This document shows positions 7,286 through 14,639 of a DNA stretch of 24,117 bases, piece by piece. Position 1 is the first letter of the stretch; every line of letters starts with the position of its first letter. The DNA is taken from positions 50,238 to 74,354 of the forward strand of contig DEHV01000060.1 of assembly GCA_002352105.1 (NCBI GenBank), read 5' to 3'. The stretch is from Chitinophagaceae bacterium UBA2791 (lineage in GTDB: Bacteria; Bacteroidota; Bacteroidia; Chitinophagales; Chitinophagaceae). A program made the position numbers and the translations under genes. The notes beneath the pieces are model-generated. The model was not told the origin of the DNA, searched no databases, and saw nothing but the letters and a program-made list of their open reading frames with translations.

Positions 7286-8152
7286 TTAGTTTTCTTTTAC
7301 CAGGTTCATCAGGTATTTTCCGTAACCGCTTTTCAGGAGCGGCTGCGCCATCGCGATCAGCTGCTCCCGGGTGATAAAACCCTTCCGGTAAGCTATTTCT
7401 TCGATACAGGCGATCTTAATGCCCTGCCGCTGCTCAATGACCTGGACAAACTGGGCCGCCTGCATCAGGGAATCGAAGGTTCCGGTATCGAGCCAGGCCG
7501 TTCCCCGGTCTAATATGGAAACGGTCAGCTTTCCCCTGCGAAGATATTCTTTATTTACTTCGGTGATCTCATATTCGCCTCTCGCGCTGGGTTTCAGCGA
7601 TTTGGCTATGGCGACCACCTCGTTGTCGTAGAAATAGATGCCGGGAACGGCATAGGCGCTTTTGGGCGTAGCGGGTTTTTCTTCGATCGATATGGCTTTT
7701 CCCGCCTTATCGAATTCCACCACTCCATATCTTTCGGGGTCGCTGACATGATAAGCATAAACGATCCCCCCGTGGGGATCGGTATTTTTTGAGAGTTTTT
7801 CGCCCAGCCCAGTCCCGTAAAAAATATTATCGCCCAGCACCAGGGCCACTTTTTCCCGGCCTATAAAGGATTCGCCGATCACAAAGGCCTGCGCCAGTCC
7901 GTTCGGCGTAGGCTGTTCTGCATAATCAATAGCTATTCCCCACTGACTACCGTCGCCCAGCAGACGCCTGAATTGAGGAAGATCGTGCGGGGTGGTGATG
8001 ATCAGTATTTCATTGATCCCTGCCAGTAAAAGCGTGGAAAGCGGATAATAGATCATGGGCTTATCGTAAACCGGCATGATCTGCTTGCTGATGGCATAGG
8101 TAATGGGATGCAATCTCGTGCCGGATCCGCCTGCCAGAATAATTCCTTTCAT
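7286..8152 (-). CDS. rfbA: Glucose-1-phosphate thymidylyltransferase
   Basis: A 288-residue nucleotidyltransferase forming dTDP-glucose from glucose-1-phosphate and dTTP, the first step to dTDP-rhamnose and other dTDP-sugars for surface polysaccharide. The N-terminal nucleotide-binding signature GGSGTRLHPIT is followed by SKQIMPVYDKPMIYYPLSTL, and LVLGDNIFYG carries the metal-binding aspartate. Length and motifs match the RmlA/RfbA family closely. The other rml genes (rfbB, rfbC, rfbD) are not in the window; instead galE follows after 15 bp. The gene begins 78 bp after the end of the phosphate transporter on the same strand. Confidence 0.95.
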   Translation of the reverse strand: MKGIILAGGSGTRLHPITYAISKQIMPVYDKPMIYYPLSTLLLAGINEILIITTPHDLPQFRRLLGDGSQWGIAIDYAEQPTPNGLAQAFVIGESFIGREKVALVLGDNIFYGTGLGEKLSKNTDPHGGIVYAYHVSDPERYGVVEFDKAGKAISIEEKPATPKSAYAVPGIYFYDNEVVAIAKSLKPSARGEYEITEVNKEYLRRGKLTVSILDRGTAWLDTGTFDSLMQAAQFVQVIEQRQGIKIACIEEIAYRKGFITREQLIAMAQPLLKSGYGKYLMNLVKEN

Positions 8153-8230
8153 AGATATATAGGTTTTCTATTACCTGTTTCGCCCGCCAAAGTAGGAAGA
8201 AAGGTTTAGATAATAAAGAAGTCGGGGGTA

Positions 8231-9277
8231 TTAAAATCCGCCAAAAAACAGCTTCCCGATATAATAGATAACGCCTGCAAGGAGCGCGCTGACGGGGATG
8301 GTCAGGATCCAGGCCCATAACAGGTTAATGGTTACGCCCCATCTTACGGCCGACAGGCGTTTGGTGGCGCCCACGCCGATGATAGAGCCGGTAATGGTGT
8401 GGGTGGTGCTCACCGGGATGCCCAGGTGCTCGGTGAGGTATAAGGTAGCGGCGCCGGCGGTCTCCGCGCTCACGCCTTCCAGCGGCGTTACCTTGGTAAT
8501 ACGGGTGCCCATGGTTTTAACGATCTTCCAGCCGCCGCTCATGGTGCCGAGCGCGATGGCAGAGAAACTGGCCAGGGGAACCCACATATAGGCAGAGACG
8601 AATTCATTGAAACTCATGTCCACGCCCCGTTGTTTTTCATAAAATATGATGGCCGCGCCAATAATGCCCATTACTTTCTGGGCGTCGTTGCCCCCGTGCC
8701 CGAGGCTGAACAGCGCCGAGGAAACGAGCTGTAGCCTTCTGAACCAGCTATCGGCCCGGTAGGGGTTGGCCCGTCGGCATACATTGACAATAAACACGGT
8801 TATCAGGAAGGCCATAAACATGCCGATCAGGGGCGCAAGAAAGATAAAAGCGACCGTGGGAAGCACTTTTGCATAGTTGATCACGGAAATGCCATTTTCG
8901 CTTATGGCGCCGGCATGGGCCACGGCTGCGCCGATAAAACCGCCCAGCAGGGTATGGGAGGAGCTGGAAGGAATGCCAAACCACCAGGTAAGCAGGTTCC
9001 AGATAATGGCGGCCACCAATCCGGCGAAGATCACTTCGAGGGTGATGAAATTTTCATTCACCGATTTGGCGATGGTATTGCCGATCTTGAATTCGCCAAT
9101 AAGGTACTTGGAAACAAAAAATGCGGCAAAATTGAAAAAAGCGGCCCAGACCACGGCCTGGAACGGCGTCAGCACCTTGGTGGAAACAATCGTGGCGATG
9201 GAATTGGCCGCATCATGAAAACCGTTTATATAATCAAAGATCAATGCCAGTGCGATAATAACTACCAGGAATGTCAT
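8231..9277 (-). CDS. pit: PiT-family inorganic phosphate transporter
   Basis: A 348-residue inner-membrane permease of the PiT (PF01384) family, taking up phosphate or metal-phosphate driven by an ion gradient. The two inverted signature halves of the family are visible: GFHDAANSIAT near residue 19 and SLGHGGNDAQKVMG in the second half, with about eight to ten hydrophobic segments. The length is shorter than E. coli PitA (about 500 residues) but normal for the PiT proteins paired with DUF47. The DUF47 gene lies upstream on the same strand, 170 bp away, so the two probably act together. That gap (9278-9447) shows no recognisable feature. Confidence 0.93.
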   Translation of the reverse strand: MTFLVVIIALALIFDYINGFHDAANSIATIVSTKVLTPFQAVVWAAFFNFAAFFVSKYLIGEFKIGNTIAKSVNENFITLEVIFAGLVAAIIWNLLTWWFGIPSSSSHTLLGGFIGAAVAHAGAISENGISVINYAKVLPTVAFIFLAPLIGMFMAFLITVFIVNVCRRANPYRADSWFRRLQLVSSALFSLGHGGNDAQKVMGIIGAAIIFYEKQRGVDMSFNEFVSAYMWVPLASFSAIALGTMSGGWKIVKTMGTRITKVTPLEGVSAETAGAATLYLTEHLGIPVSTTHTITGSIIGVGATKRLSAVRWGVTINLLWAWILTIPVSALLAGVIYYIGKLFFGGF

Positions 9278-9447
9278 AACTAATCGGTTTTCAGATTCGG
9301 TCCGGTTTTGCTGATTCGTTGGTTGATTTGCCGGGATATGCTAAATCCTCTGCTCTCCGGAACCCTGCCCTATTTGGCAAAACGGAAAGGCTGCTTCCAC
9401 CGGTTGCCAGTGTTCGCTTGCAACACAGAAGGCTTCCGGCTGGGGTA

Positions 9448-10095
9448 TCAGGCGTATTTAATAATAATTGATTCAATAACATTTGCGGCATCCTCGCATT
9501 TATCCGTAACGATTTCCATCACCTGGTAGATCTCTCTTTTTTTGATGACTTCCTTGGCATCCGGCTCTGTCTCAAACAGGCGGTCGATGCTCATGTCGAA
9601 AATATCATCCGCCTGGTTTTCAATACTGTTCACTTTCACGAGCGCTTCAGTGATCTTCCGCATATCGCGCATATTGCGCAACTCCCTCACTGCCAGGCTG
9701 ATCTGCTCGCTGCTCTGTTCAATCAGCTCGGCCATTTTCTGGATGCCCTGATCGCTGGGGTTAACCTTATAAAAATTTAATTTTTTTGCGGTGCCGAAGA
9801 TATAGTCGCAGATATCGTCCAGGGAAGTGGCGAGATAGTGGATGTCCTCGCGGTCAAAAGGAGTGATGAAGTTTCGGCCCAGCTCTGTGAAGATCTGGTG
9901 GGTGAGGTCATCATTAATGTGTTCCAGGTCCTCGATCTGGGAGGTCAGGATGGCCCTTTTGTCGTAATCGGGTTCTTTTACCACCGCCTTTAGCAGCTTG
10001 CCCATCTTCGATACCGTGTCGGCCACTTCCTCAAAAAGAGAATAAAAAACCCTGTCCTTCGGCATAAAAATCTTCATTATCGAATTTAATCCCAT
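9448..10095 (-). CDS. DUF47 / PhoU-like phosphate transport regulator
   Basis: A 215-residue all-helical protein of the DUF47 (PhoU_div, PF01865) family, a cytoplasmic accessory or regulator of PiT transporters. Features of the family are the N-terminal MKIFMPKDRVFYSLFEEVA, the metal-binding-type acidic/His helices around QIEDLEHINDDLTHQIF and PFDREDIHYLATSLDDICDYI, and the C-terminal KKREIYQVMEIVTDKCEDAANVIESI. The chosen start (MGLNSIMKIF) leaves room for the divergent promoter region; M7 is an alternative. It precedes the PiT gene and is divergent from the porin gene. The shared 122-bp upstream region holds a candidate Pho-type motif. Confidence 0.92.
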   Translation of the reverse strand: MGLNSIMKIFMPKDRVFYSLFEEVADTVSKMGKLLKAVVKEPDYDKRAILTSQIEDLEHINDDLTHQIFTELGRNFITPFDREDIHYLATSLDDICDYIFGTAKKLNFYKVNPSDQGIQKMAELIEQSSEQISLAVRELRNMRDMRKITEALVKVNSIENQADDIFDMSIDRLFETEPDAKEVIKKREIYQVMEIVTDKCEDAANVIESIIIKYA

Positions 10096-10145
10096 CAGGT
10101 ATTTTTTTTGCGTAAAAATAGAACTATTAAAAGAGGATACCCCTA

Positions 10146-10173
10146 TAACAGAATTGATAATAATTTCTTAACA
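10146..10173 (+). promoter_or_regulatory. Candidate Pho-type box in the DUF47/porin divergent region
   Basis: Three TAA half-sites occur in a row: TAACA at 10146, TAATA at 10158 and TAACA at 10169, spaced 12 and 11 bp. The last pair with its spacer reads TAATAATTTCTTAACA, the same pattern as sites at 11574 and 15375. The last half-site ends 11 bp before the -7 element TACCTTTG of the porin, where an activator would replace a missing -33 box. No TTG is seen at -33, which fits activator dependence. Assignment to a PhoB-like regulator is inference. Confidence 0.5.
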
Positions 10174-10184
10174 TCGCCGCTGCT

Positions 10185-10192
10185 TACCTTTG
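10185..10192 (+). promoter_or_regulatory. -7 promoter element of the porin gene (TACCTTTG)
   Basis: An exact match to TAnnTTTG, ending 25 nt before the porin ATG at 10218. This predicts a leader of about 20 nt. No -33 TTG is present at 17-23 bp; the candidate Pho-type half-site TAACA (10169-10173) occupies that area. Confidence 0.6.
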
Positions 10193-10217
10193 TCCGCCAT
10201 ATTTCTATCCTTCTATT

Positions 10218-11534
10218 ATGAACACAAAGCTACCTGTTTATCCTGTTTTTTGCATCGTATTGGCCTGTTTTTTACAATTGCCGGTAAAAGCCCAGTTCCT
10301 GATGGACATGATTGACACCTCAAATGCAGCGGAAAAGGGGTTATGGGCGATATATAAAAAAGACGATCATCTGCAGATCAGCGCCTATTTTCAACCCCAG
10401 TTCCAGGTGGCTCAGCAGAAAGGGGTGGACCATTACAGCGGGGGGGATGATTTTTCCCGGTATTCCAATAACCGGTTTTTATTGAGAAGGGCGCGATTGA
10501 GGGCAGACTATGCGCATTTTAATGCATCCGGACAACCCCAGGCGCAGGTGGTGATGCAAATAGACGGAACAGAAAGGGGAGTGGTGATCAGGGATATGTG
10601 GGCGCGGTTCTACGAGAACGAATGGGAACTGCTTTCTTTTACCGGGGGAGTGTTTGCCCGCCCCTTTGGTTACGAGGTAAACCTTAGTTCCAGCGACCGG
10701 GAAACTCCCGAAAGGGGGCGGATGTCGCAGATATTAATGAAAACGGAAAGAGACCTGGGCGTTATGGCTTCTTTTGAGCCCAGAAAGAAAGATCATCCGC
10801 TGCGGTTCATGAAAATAGCAGTTGGCGTGTTCAATGGCCAGGGATTGACCGGGCCGCAGGAATATGACAGCTATAAAGACATTGTTGGCAGGATATCGCT
10901 CAATCCCTATCCGCTTACCCCGAAAGTTAAAATAAGCGCAGGCCTCTCGGTGTTACAGGGAGGCATTGCGCAAAACAGCAAATATCTTTATTCGGGCGGC
11001 GCAATGGTAAACGGGCATGAGGCATTCAGGGTCGACTCCTCCGAAAGCAATATCGGCAAGAAAGCGCCCAGGAAATATTACGGCGCCGATGCGCAGTTGT
11101 CTGTCAGGAATCCCTGGGGCCGGACGCAATTAAGAGGGGAATACTGGATGGGGACGCAGACCGGCAGCGCGCGTCATTCGGAAACGCCGGGGTTCCTTTT
11201 GGACGAGCCCTATTATGTGCGCGACTTCAATGGCGGGTTTTTCTATTTACTGCAGGATATTGTGAATGAAAAGCATCAGCTGGTCGTAAAATACGACTGG
11301 TACGATCCCAATACCGAACTCCAGGGCCGCGAAATAGGCATGCCGGATACGCATACGCATTGGGGCGATATAAAATTTGAGACGATCGGCCTGGGGTATA
11401 ACCATTATTTTAATAAAAATATTAAACTGATGCTCTGGTATGATTGGGTAACCAATGAACATACCCAACTCGAGGGGTATACTGCCGACCTGAAGGATAA
11501 TATTCTCACCTGCCGGGTGCAGTTCCGGTTCTAG
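10218..11534 (+). CDS. Outer-membrane porin of the phosphate-selective porin O/P type
   Basis: 438 residues with a Sec signal peptide (about 1-26, ending LPVKAQ) followed by a beta-barrel of alternating-polarity strands and an aromatic C-terminal residue (CRVQFRF), the usual outer-membrane insertion signal. The layout (LQISAYFQPQFQV, FLLRRARLRADY, GGVFARPFGYEVNLSSSDRETPERGR, DLGVMASFEP, VKYDWYDPNTE) matches the porin O/P family (PF07396) common in Bacteroidota. The family name does not prove phosphate selectivity, but divergence from the DUF47/PiT phosphate genes and the shared candidate Pho-type box support a role in phosphate passage across the outer membrane. Confidence 0.88.
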   Translation: MNTKLPVYPVFCIVLACFLQLPVKAQFLMDMIDTSNAAEKGLWAIYKKDDHLQISAYFQPQFQVAQQKGVDHYSGGDDFSRYSNNRFLLRRARLRADYAHFNASGQPQAQVVMQIDGTERGVVIRDMWARFYENEWELLSFTGGVFARPFGYEVNLSSSDRETPERGRMSQILMKTERDLGVMASFEPRKKDHPLRFMKIAVGVFNGQGLTGPQEYDSYKDIVGRISLNPYPLTPKVKISAGLSVLQGGIAQNSKYLYSGGAMVNGHEAFRVDSSESNIGKKAPRKYYGADAQLSVRNPWGRTQLRGEYWMGTQTGSARHSETPGFLLDEPYYVRDFNGGFFYLLQDIVNEKHQLVVKYDWYDPNTELQGREIGMPDTHTHWGDIKFETIGLGYNHYFNKNIKLMLWYDWVTNEHTQLEGYTADLKDNILTCRVQFRF

Positions 11535-11573
11535 ACGCGATGGCCTTATTTCCAAGGCAACCATAATAATTGG

Positions 11574-11611
11574 TAACGATTTCTTAATGTTGGCGTAACA
11601 TACCGGTAATA
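11574..11611 (+). promoter_or_regulatory. Four-unit 11-bp-period direct repeat (TAAYR array), candidate Pho-type box
   Basis: Four pentamers TAACG (11574), TAATG (11585), TAACA (11596) and TAATA (11607) follow each other at exactly 11 bp, one helical turn, so all face the same side of the DNA. The first pair with its spacer reads TAACGATTTCTTAATG, matching the sites at 10158 and 15375. A weak -7-like TACCTATC starts 16 bp after the array, at 11627. The array lies between the porin stop and the lysine-rich gene, both on the plus strand, so it probably controls the latter. Confidence 0.5.
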
Positions 11612-11667
11612 TGGCGGGCATAGCTTTACCTATCTCGGAAGACACCCCGGTTTCCCAAAACTTAATA

Positions 11668-11696
11668 TTGGCATGGGGCTTTAATTATTAAGTTTG
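11668..11696 (+). promoter_or_regulatory. Promoter of the lysine-rich gene (TTG-N18-TAAGTTTG)
   Basis: TTG at 11668-11670 and TAAGTTTG at 11689-11696, 18 bp apart, match both elements of the Bacteroidota housekeeping promoter. The start of transcription would be near 11700, giving a leader of about 22 nt before the ATG at 11722. The TAAYR array lies upstream of it. Confidence 0.65.
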
Positions 11697-11721
11697 TTTC
11701 CCCATCAAATAAAACCGCATT

Positions 11722-12111
11722 ATGGCAAAAAATGAGAAGGCAGATAAAAAAGAAAAGTCTGCAAAAAAGGAGAAGGCAGACCCAGGGAAAAAGATAAAAA
11801 AGCACAAATCGGGCTCAGCAAAAAAGGAAAAAGCGGATGCCGGGGAAAAGAGAAAAAAAGAGAGATCGGGTCCGGCGAAAAAAGCAGAAAGGAAAGCGGC
11901 CAGGGTTTCGCAACATCAATCGTTAAAAGCGGAAGCAAAAGCTAAAAAAGAAGCGCTCCGGTTGGCCGCGGAAGAACGTCTCGGGCGGGTAGTAGAAAAA
12001 CTCGCCGACGCTTTTTCAGATCTCAAGCCTGCCCTGGGAGACAAGGCATTCGGGAAACTCATTCAGAAAGCCGGAAAAATATTAGCCGGCGCAAAAGAGA
12101 AAAAGAAATAA
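11722..12111 (+). CDS. Lysine-rich repeat protein with short C-terminal domain (histone H1-like composition)
   Basis: A 129-residue, very basic protein: 36 lysines, with alanine and glutamate making up most of the rest. No signal peptide, so cytoplasmic. Residues 1-65 are low complexity with a repeat of about 19 residues: SAKKEKADPGKK (13-24) and SAKKEKADAGEK (32-43), then a degenerate SGPAKKAERK. Residues about 78-125 look folded: an amphipathic helix RLGRVVEKLADAFSDL and then ALGDKAFGKLIQKAGKILAG. I do not recognise the family. The composition suggests binding a polyanion such as DNA, RNA or polyphosphate. It has its own promoter, a nearby candidate Pho-type array, and a terminator overlapping its stop codon. 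The ORF is real: it has a good promoter, and the structured C-terminal part is not low complexity. Confidence 0.7.
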   Translation: MAKNEKADKKEKSAKKEKADPGKKIKKHKSGSAKKEKADAGEKRKKERSGPAKKAERKAARVSQHQSLKAEAKAKKEALRLAAEERLGRVVEKLADAFSDLKPALGDKAFGKLIQKAGKILAGAKEKKK

Positions 12112-12144
12112 GCGCCTTAATTGCTATCTTTTTAAGGGCGCTTA
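12109..12144. terminator. Bidirectional intrinsic terminator between convergent genes
   Basis: TAAGCGCC (12109-12116, starting in the stop codon of the lysine-rich gene) pairs with GGCGCTTA (12137-12144); the inner TTAA/TTAA bases extend the stem past one unpaired G. On the minus strand the hairpin is followed by a T-rich run (TTTCTTTTTC), on the plus strand by TTTACG. It can serve both the lysine-rich gene and the convergent T9SS gene. Confidence 0.65.
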
Positions 12145-12177
12145 TTTACGCGGGGTTTAGGGGCTAATCAATATCAG

Positions 12178-13419
12178 TTATTCGATAATAAGCCGTTGGG
12201 TATACAGGGCGTTGTTCTTTTTGTTGGTCGCCCTTACGATATAATGCCCCTTCGGCAGCTTGTTTTGCGTTGTGGAAATAGTGGTAAGCAGCGTGTTGTT
12301 TTCCTGCCGCCGCAGCGCCAGCTGTCCTTTCTGATTATACAGTTCCAGTTGCCAGGGCCCGGCATCCGGAAATACGATCGTTACATCGCTGCCCCGGGCA
12401 GGATTGGGATACAAACGCAGGCCCGATTTCTTCAGATCGTCCAGGTTAACGACGCGCAGCTCGGAATAGGTTGATTTTCCATCGCTCCCGGTTTTCTTTA
12501 TGCGGAAAGTTATTTTTCCCGACTCGCCATTAACTGGCACATATTGATAAGCGTATTCGCCGGAGCCATTGCTTTGGTCGTCGGCGGCAAATGTTTTTAC
12601 GGCGGTATAGCTTTCTCCATTTACGCTTTTCATCAACTCGTAAGTTGTGCCCGGTTGCTCGTTCGCGGTAAGCCAGCGGATATATACAATATCATTTTGT
12701 TTAATGGCGCTGAACGACCGGATATCATCTGCGAGGGTGATGGAGTTATCGCAATAAGTATAGATCACCATGAAATGGACCTCGTCCTGCGCATCTCCTT
12801 GTAAAGTGACGCTAAAGCCGCCTGTCATCGTGGTGCCCACATCGGTGGAGTAAGTAAAATTTACGTCTCCGGCTCCCATGAAATCTGCCGTATTGTATAT
12901 TTCCTCGTTGATCGCCGTATCCTGGTTTAAGATGAATATCGGCGATTGATCGAAGAAATCCGGCCCCGATCCGGCAATGCCGTCGCTGGCGGCCAGAAGG
13001 TAATTTGTCCTGGGACTTGTGTGTAAAAACTCGGTCTCGAAGCCGTCAGGGCCCCAAAGCAGGTCTTCACGATTGATCCTCACGCCATAATTTTTATTCG
13101 CAACATCGTTGTTTTCTATGGTAAAGCTGTACGATAGGGTAACCACAGAGACCAGCCGCACGCTCAGCAGCGTCCCTAAACCGGGATCAAACTTTGGAAA
13201 AGAGAACTGATAAGGCGGGTTTTGCTGGGTGCCGCTGCCGATCACCGTAGTATCATGTATGTTTGTTTGGATTACGCATTGCGCAGCAGCCTGCACATAC
13301 AGGATGATTGCCAATATAAGCAGGGGCAACTTATTGATCAGGGCCCTTTTACGAGGTTTAACCGGATAACGGCCCGGCAACTGTAATAGGGTCGACTTAT
13401 GAATGGCTTTCATAGGCAT
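12178..13419 (-). CDS. Secreted protein with C-terminal type IX secretion sorting domain
   Basis: 413 residues. The N-terminus has a basic stretch and a hydrophobic signal segment (KLPLLILAIILYVQAAAQ), so it is exported. The C-terminal ~80 residues are a type A T9SS sorting domain: LRLYPNPARGSDVTIVF, then WQLELYNQKGQ, and a final GHYIVRATNKKNNALYTQRLIIE, with the usual KLPKGHYIV strand. Such proteins cross the outer membrane by the type IX system and are released or anchored at the cell surface. The middle (about 40-250) is beta-rich, followed by a fibronectin-III-like stretch (FSAIKQNDIVYIRWLTANEQPGTTYELMKS). I do not recognise a catalytic domain. M3 is an equally likely start. Confidence 0.85.
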   Translation of the reverse strand: MPMKAIHKSTLLQLPGRYPVKPRKRALINKLPLLILAIILYVQAAAQCVIQTNIHDTTVIGSGTQQNPPYQFSFPKFDPGLGTLLSVRLVSVVTLSYSFTIENNDVANKNYGVRINREDLLWGPDGFETEFLHTSPRTNYLLAASDGIAGSGPDFFDQSPIFILNQDTAINEEIYNTADFMGAGDVNFTYSTDVGTTMTGGFSVTLQGDAQDEVHFMVIYTYCDNSITLADDIRSFSAIKQNDIVYIRWLTANEQPGTTYELMKSVNGESYTAVKTFAADDQSNGSGEYAYQYVPVNGESGKITFRIKKTGSDGKSTYSELRVVNLDDLKKSGLRLYPNPARGSDVTIVFPDAGPWQLELYNQKGQLALRRQENNTLLTTISTTQNKLPKGHYIVRATNKKNNALYTQRLIIE

Positions 13420-13552
13420 AAGGATATTGACCTATATAAACTCAAAATGAGCCGGAATAGTATATTTCCGAAGACGATTTTAATGTGGGCCGGCAGGTTT
13501 TTGGCGGGAAAAATACTTGACCCGGATCAGTAATTTTTCATAACCTGCTAGT

Positions 13553-13570
13553 ATACATGTAATCATGTAT
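13553..13570. repeat. Short perfect inverted repeat after the histidine kinase gene
   Basis: ATACATG and CATGTAT form a 7-bp stem with a 4-nt loop directly after the stop codon of the histidine kinase. There is no T-run after it on the minus strand, so it is at best a weak terminator or mRNA 3' end stabiliser. The remainder of the 13420-13571 gap shows nothing I recognise, and I could not find a convincing promoter for the T9SS gene there. Confidence 0.35.
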
Positions 13571-13571
13571 G

Positions 13572-14624
13572 CTATGGCTCTCTTTTTAATTCCAGCGAAA
13601 ATCCGATGGTGGTGCCCACTTCCGGCGTGCTCCTGGCATGAATGTTTTGCCCGTGGGCCTCGATAATGTGTTTACAAATGGCCAATCCCAGGCCCGTACC
13701 GCCTTTGTCGCGGCTGCGGGCGGCGTCGGTGCGATAAAAGCGTTCGAAGATCCGGTGTAAATGCTCTTCTTCAATGCCGATGCCGTCGTCGCCGATCTCG
13801 ATCAGCGCATGTTGGTCGTCGGTAGTATAAACGCTGGCAATGATCTGCCCGTTTTGCTTTCCGTATTTGCAGGCGTTCTCCACGAGATTGGTCAGCGTTT
13901 GCCGTATCTTTTCCTTATCGGCAAATACCGTTACCGGCGCCTCGCATCCTTTTTTTATGGAGGCCCGGATATTTTTTTCTTTTAATTTGATATCAAGCGA
14001 ATCATATACTTCGCGGATGAGGTCCTGGATAACAAAATTCTGTTTGTATAGCAGTTGTTCTCCGCTTTCCAAACGGGTGATCTCATCCAGGTCATTGATC
14101 AGGTTAACCAGGCGATCCACATTTTTGGACGTATTCTTAAGAAATCGCTCGCCGACGTCTTTGTCTTCCAAAGCGCCGTTCAGCAGCGCATCCACATAAC
14201 CCTGTATGGCGAAGATGGGCGTTTTGAATTCATGGGAAAGGTTCTGCAGAAACTCCTTCCGGTACGCTTCATTCTTCTGCAGCATCGCTATTTCCTCGTT
14301 TCTTTTGGCGCCCCATGCTTCCACGTCTTCCCTTACCTGGTCTATGCTTTTATCGGGAAGCACATATTTAAAATACACTTCTTCTTTTTTGGTGGCCTTG
14401 GTTTGATAGATCAGTTTATAGATCAACTTGATCTTCCTGTAGATGAATCTTTCCAGGGTGAAGAGGATCAGCCAATAGCTGCCGAGCCAGATCACTGCCA
14501 GCGAGATCAGCGCGATGATTTCGTTGCGGGTGATAAGACAGATGCCCAGCGCGATGGGAATACTTAACGCCGCCGACGTTAGCGCGGAAAGCTTGCGGGG
14601 AGACATGTTTTTGGCAGTGAACAT
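13572..14624 (-). CDS. phoR: Sensor histidine kinase, PhoR-like
   Basis: A 350-residue inner-membrane kinase. Two hydrophobic segments at about 15-32 and 36-58 are joined by a loop of only a few residues, so there is no periplasmic sensor domain. Then comes a linker, the dimerisation box FLQNLSHEFKTPIFAIQGY with phospho-acceptor H131, and a complete ATP-binding domain: N box (TNLVENACKYG), G1 (DDGIGIE), F box (IFERFYR) and G2 (GTGLGL). Lack of a periplasmic sensor is also seen in PhoR of the phosphate regulon. The gene is 15 bp behind a PhoB-like regulator on the same strand, so they form one operon. The phosphate assignment rests on context (PiT, DUF47 and porin nearby) and is not proven. 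M7 is an alternative start. Confidence 0.85.
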   Translation of the reverse strand: MFTAKNMSPRKLSALTSAALSIPIALGICLITRNEIIALISLAVIWLGSYWLILFTLERFIYRKIKLIYKLIYQTKATKKEEVYFKYVLPDKSIDQVREDVEAWGAKRNEEIAMLQKNEAYRKEFLQNLSHEFKTPIFAIQGYVDALLNGALEDKDVGERFLKNTSKNVDRLVNLINDLDEITRLESGEQLLYKQNFVIQDLIREVYDSLDIKLKEKNIRASIKKGCEAPVTVFADKEKIRQTLTNLVENACKYGKQNGQIIASVYTTDDQHALIEIGDDGIGIEEEHLHRIFERFYRTDAARSRDKGGTGLGLAICKHIIEAHGQNIHARSTPEVGTTIGFSLELKREP

Positions 14625-14639
14625 AAGCTCAGATAAGGA

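Noticed and set aside
9291..9491. 66-codon minus-strand frame covering the DUF47-PiT gap
   Set aside because: Overlaps the end of the DUF47 gene, has no domain, promoter or ribosome-binding site, and its sequence looks random.
11720..11938. Minus-strand frame opposite the lysine-rich gene
   Set aside because: The Leu/Phe/Ser/Pro-rich translation is just the complement of lysine codons; promoter and terminator support the plus-strand gene.
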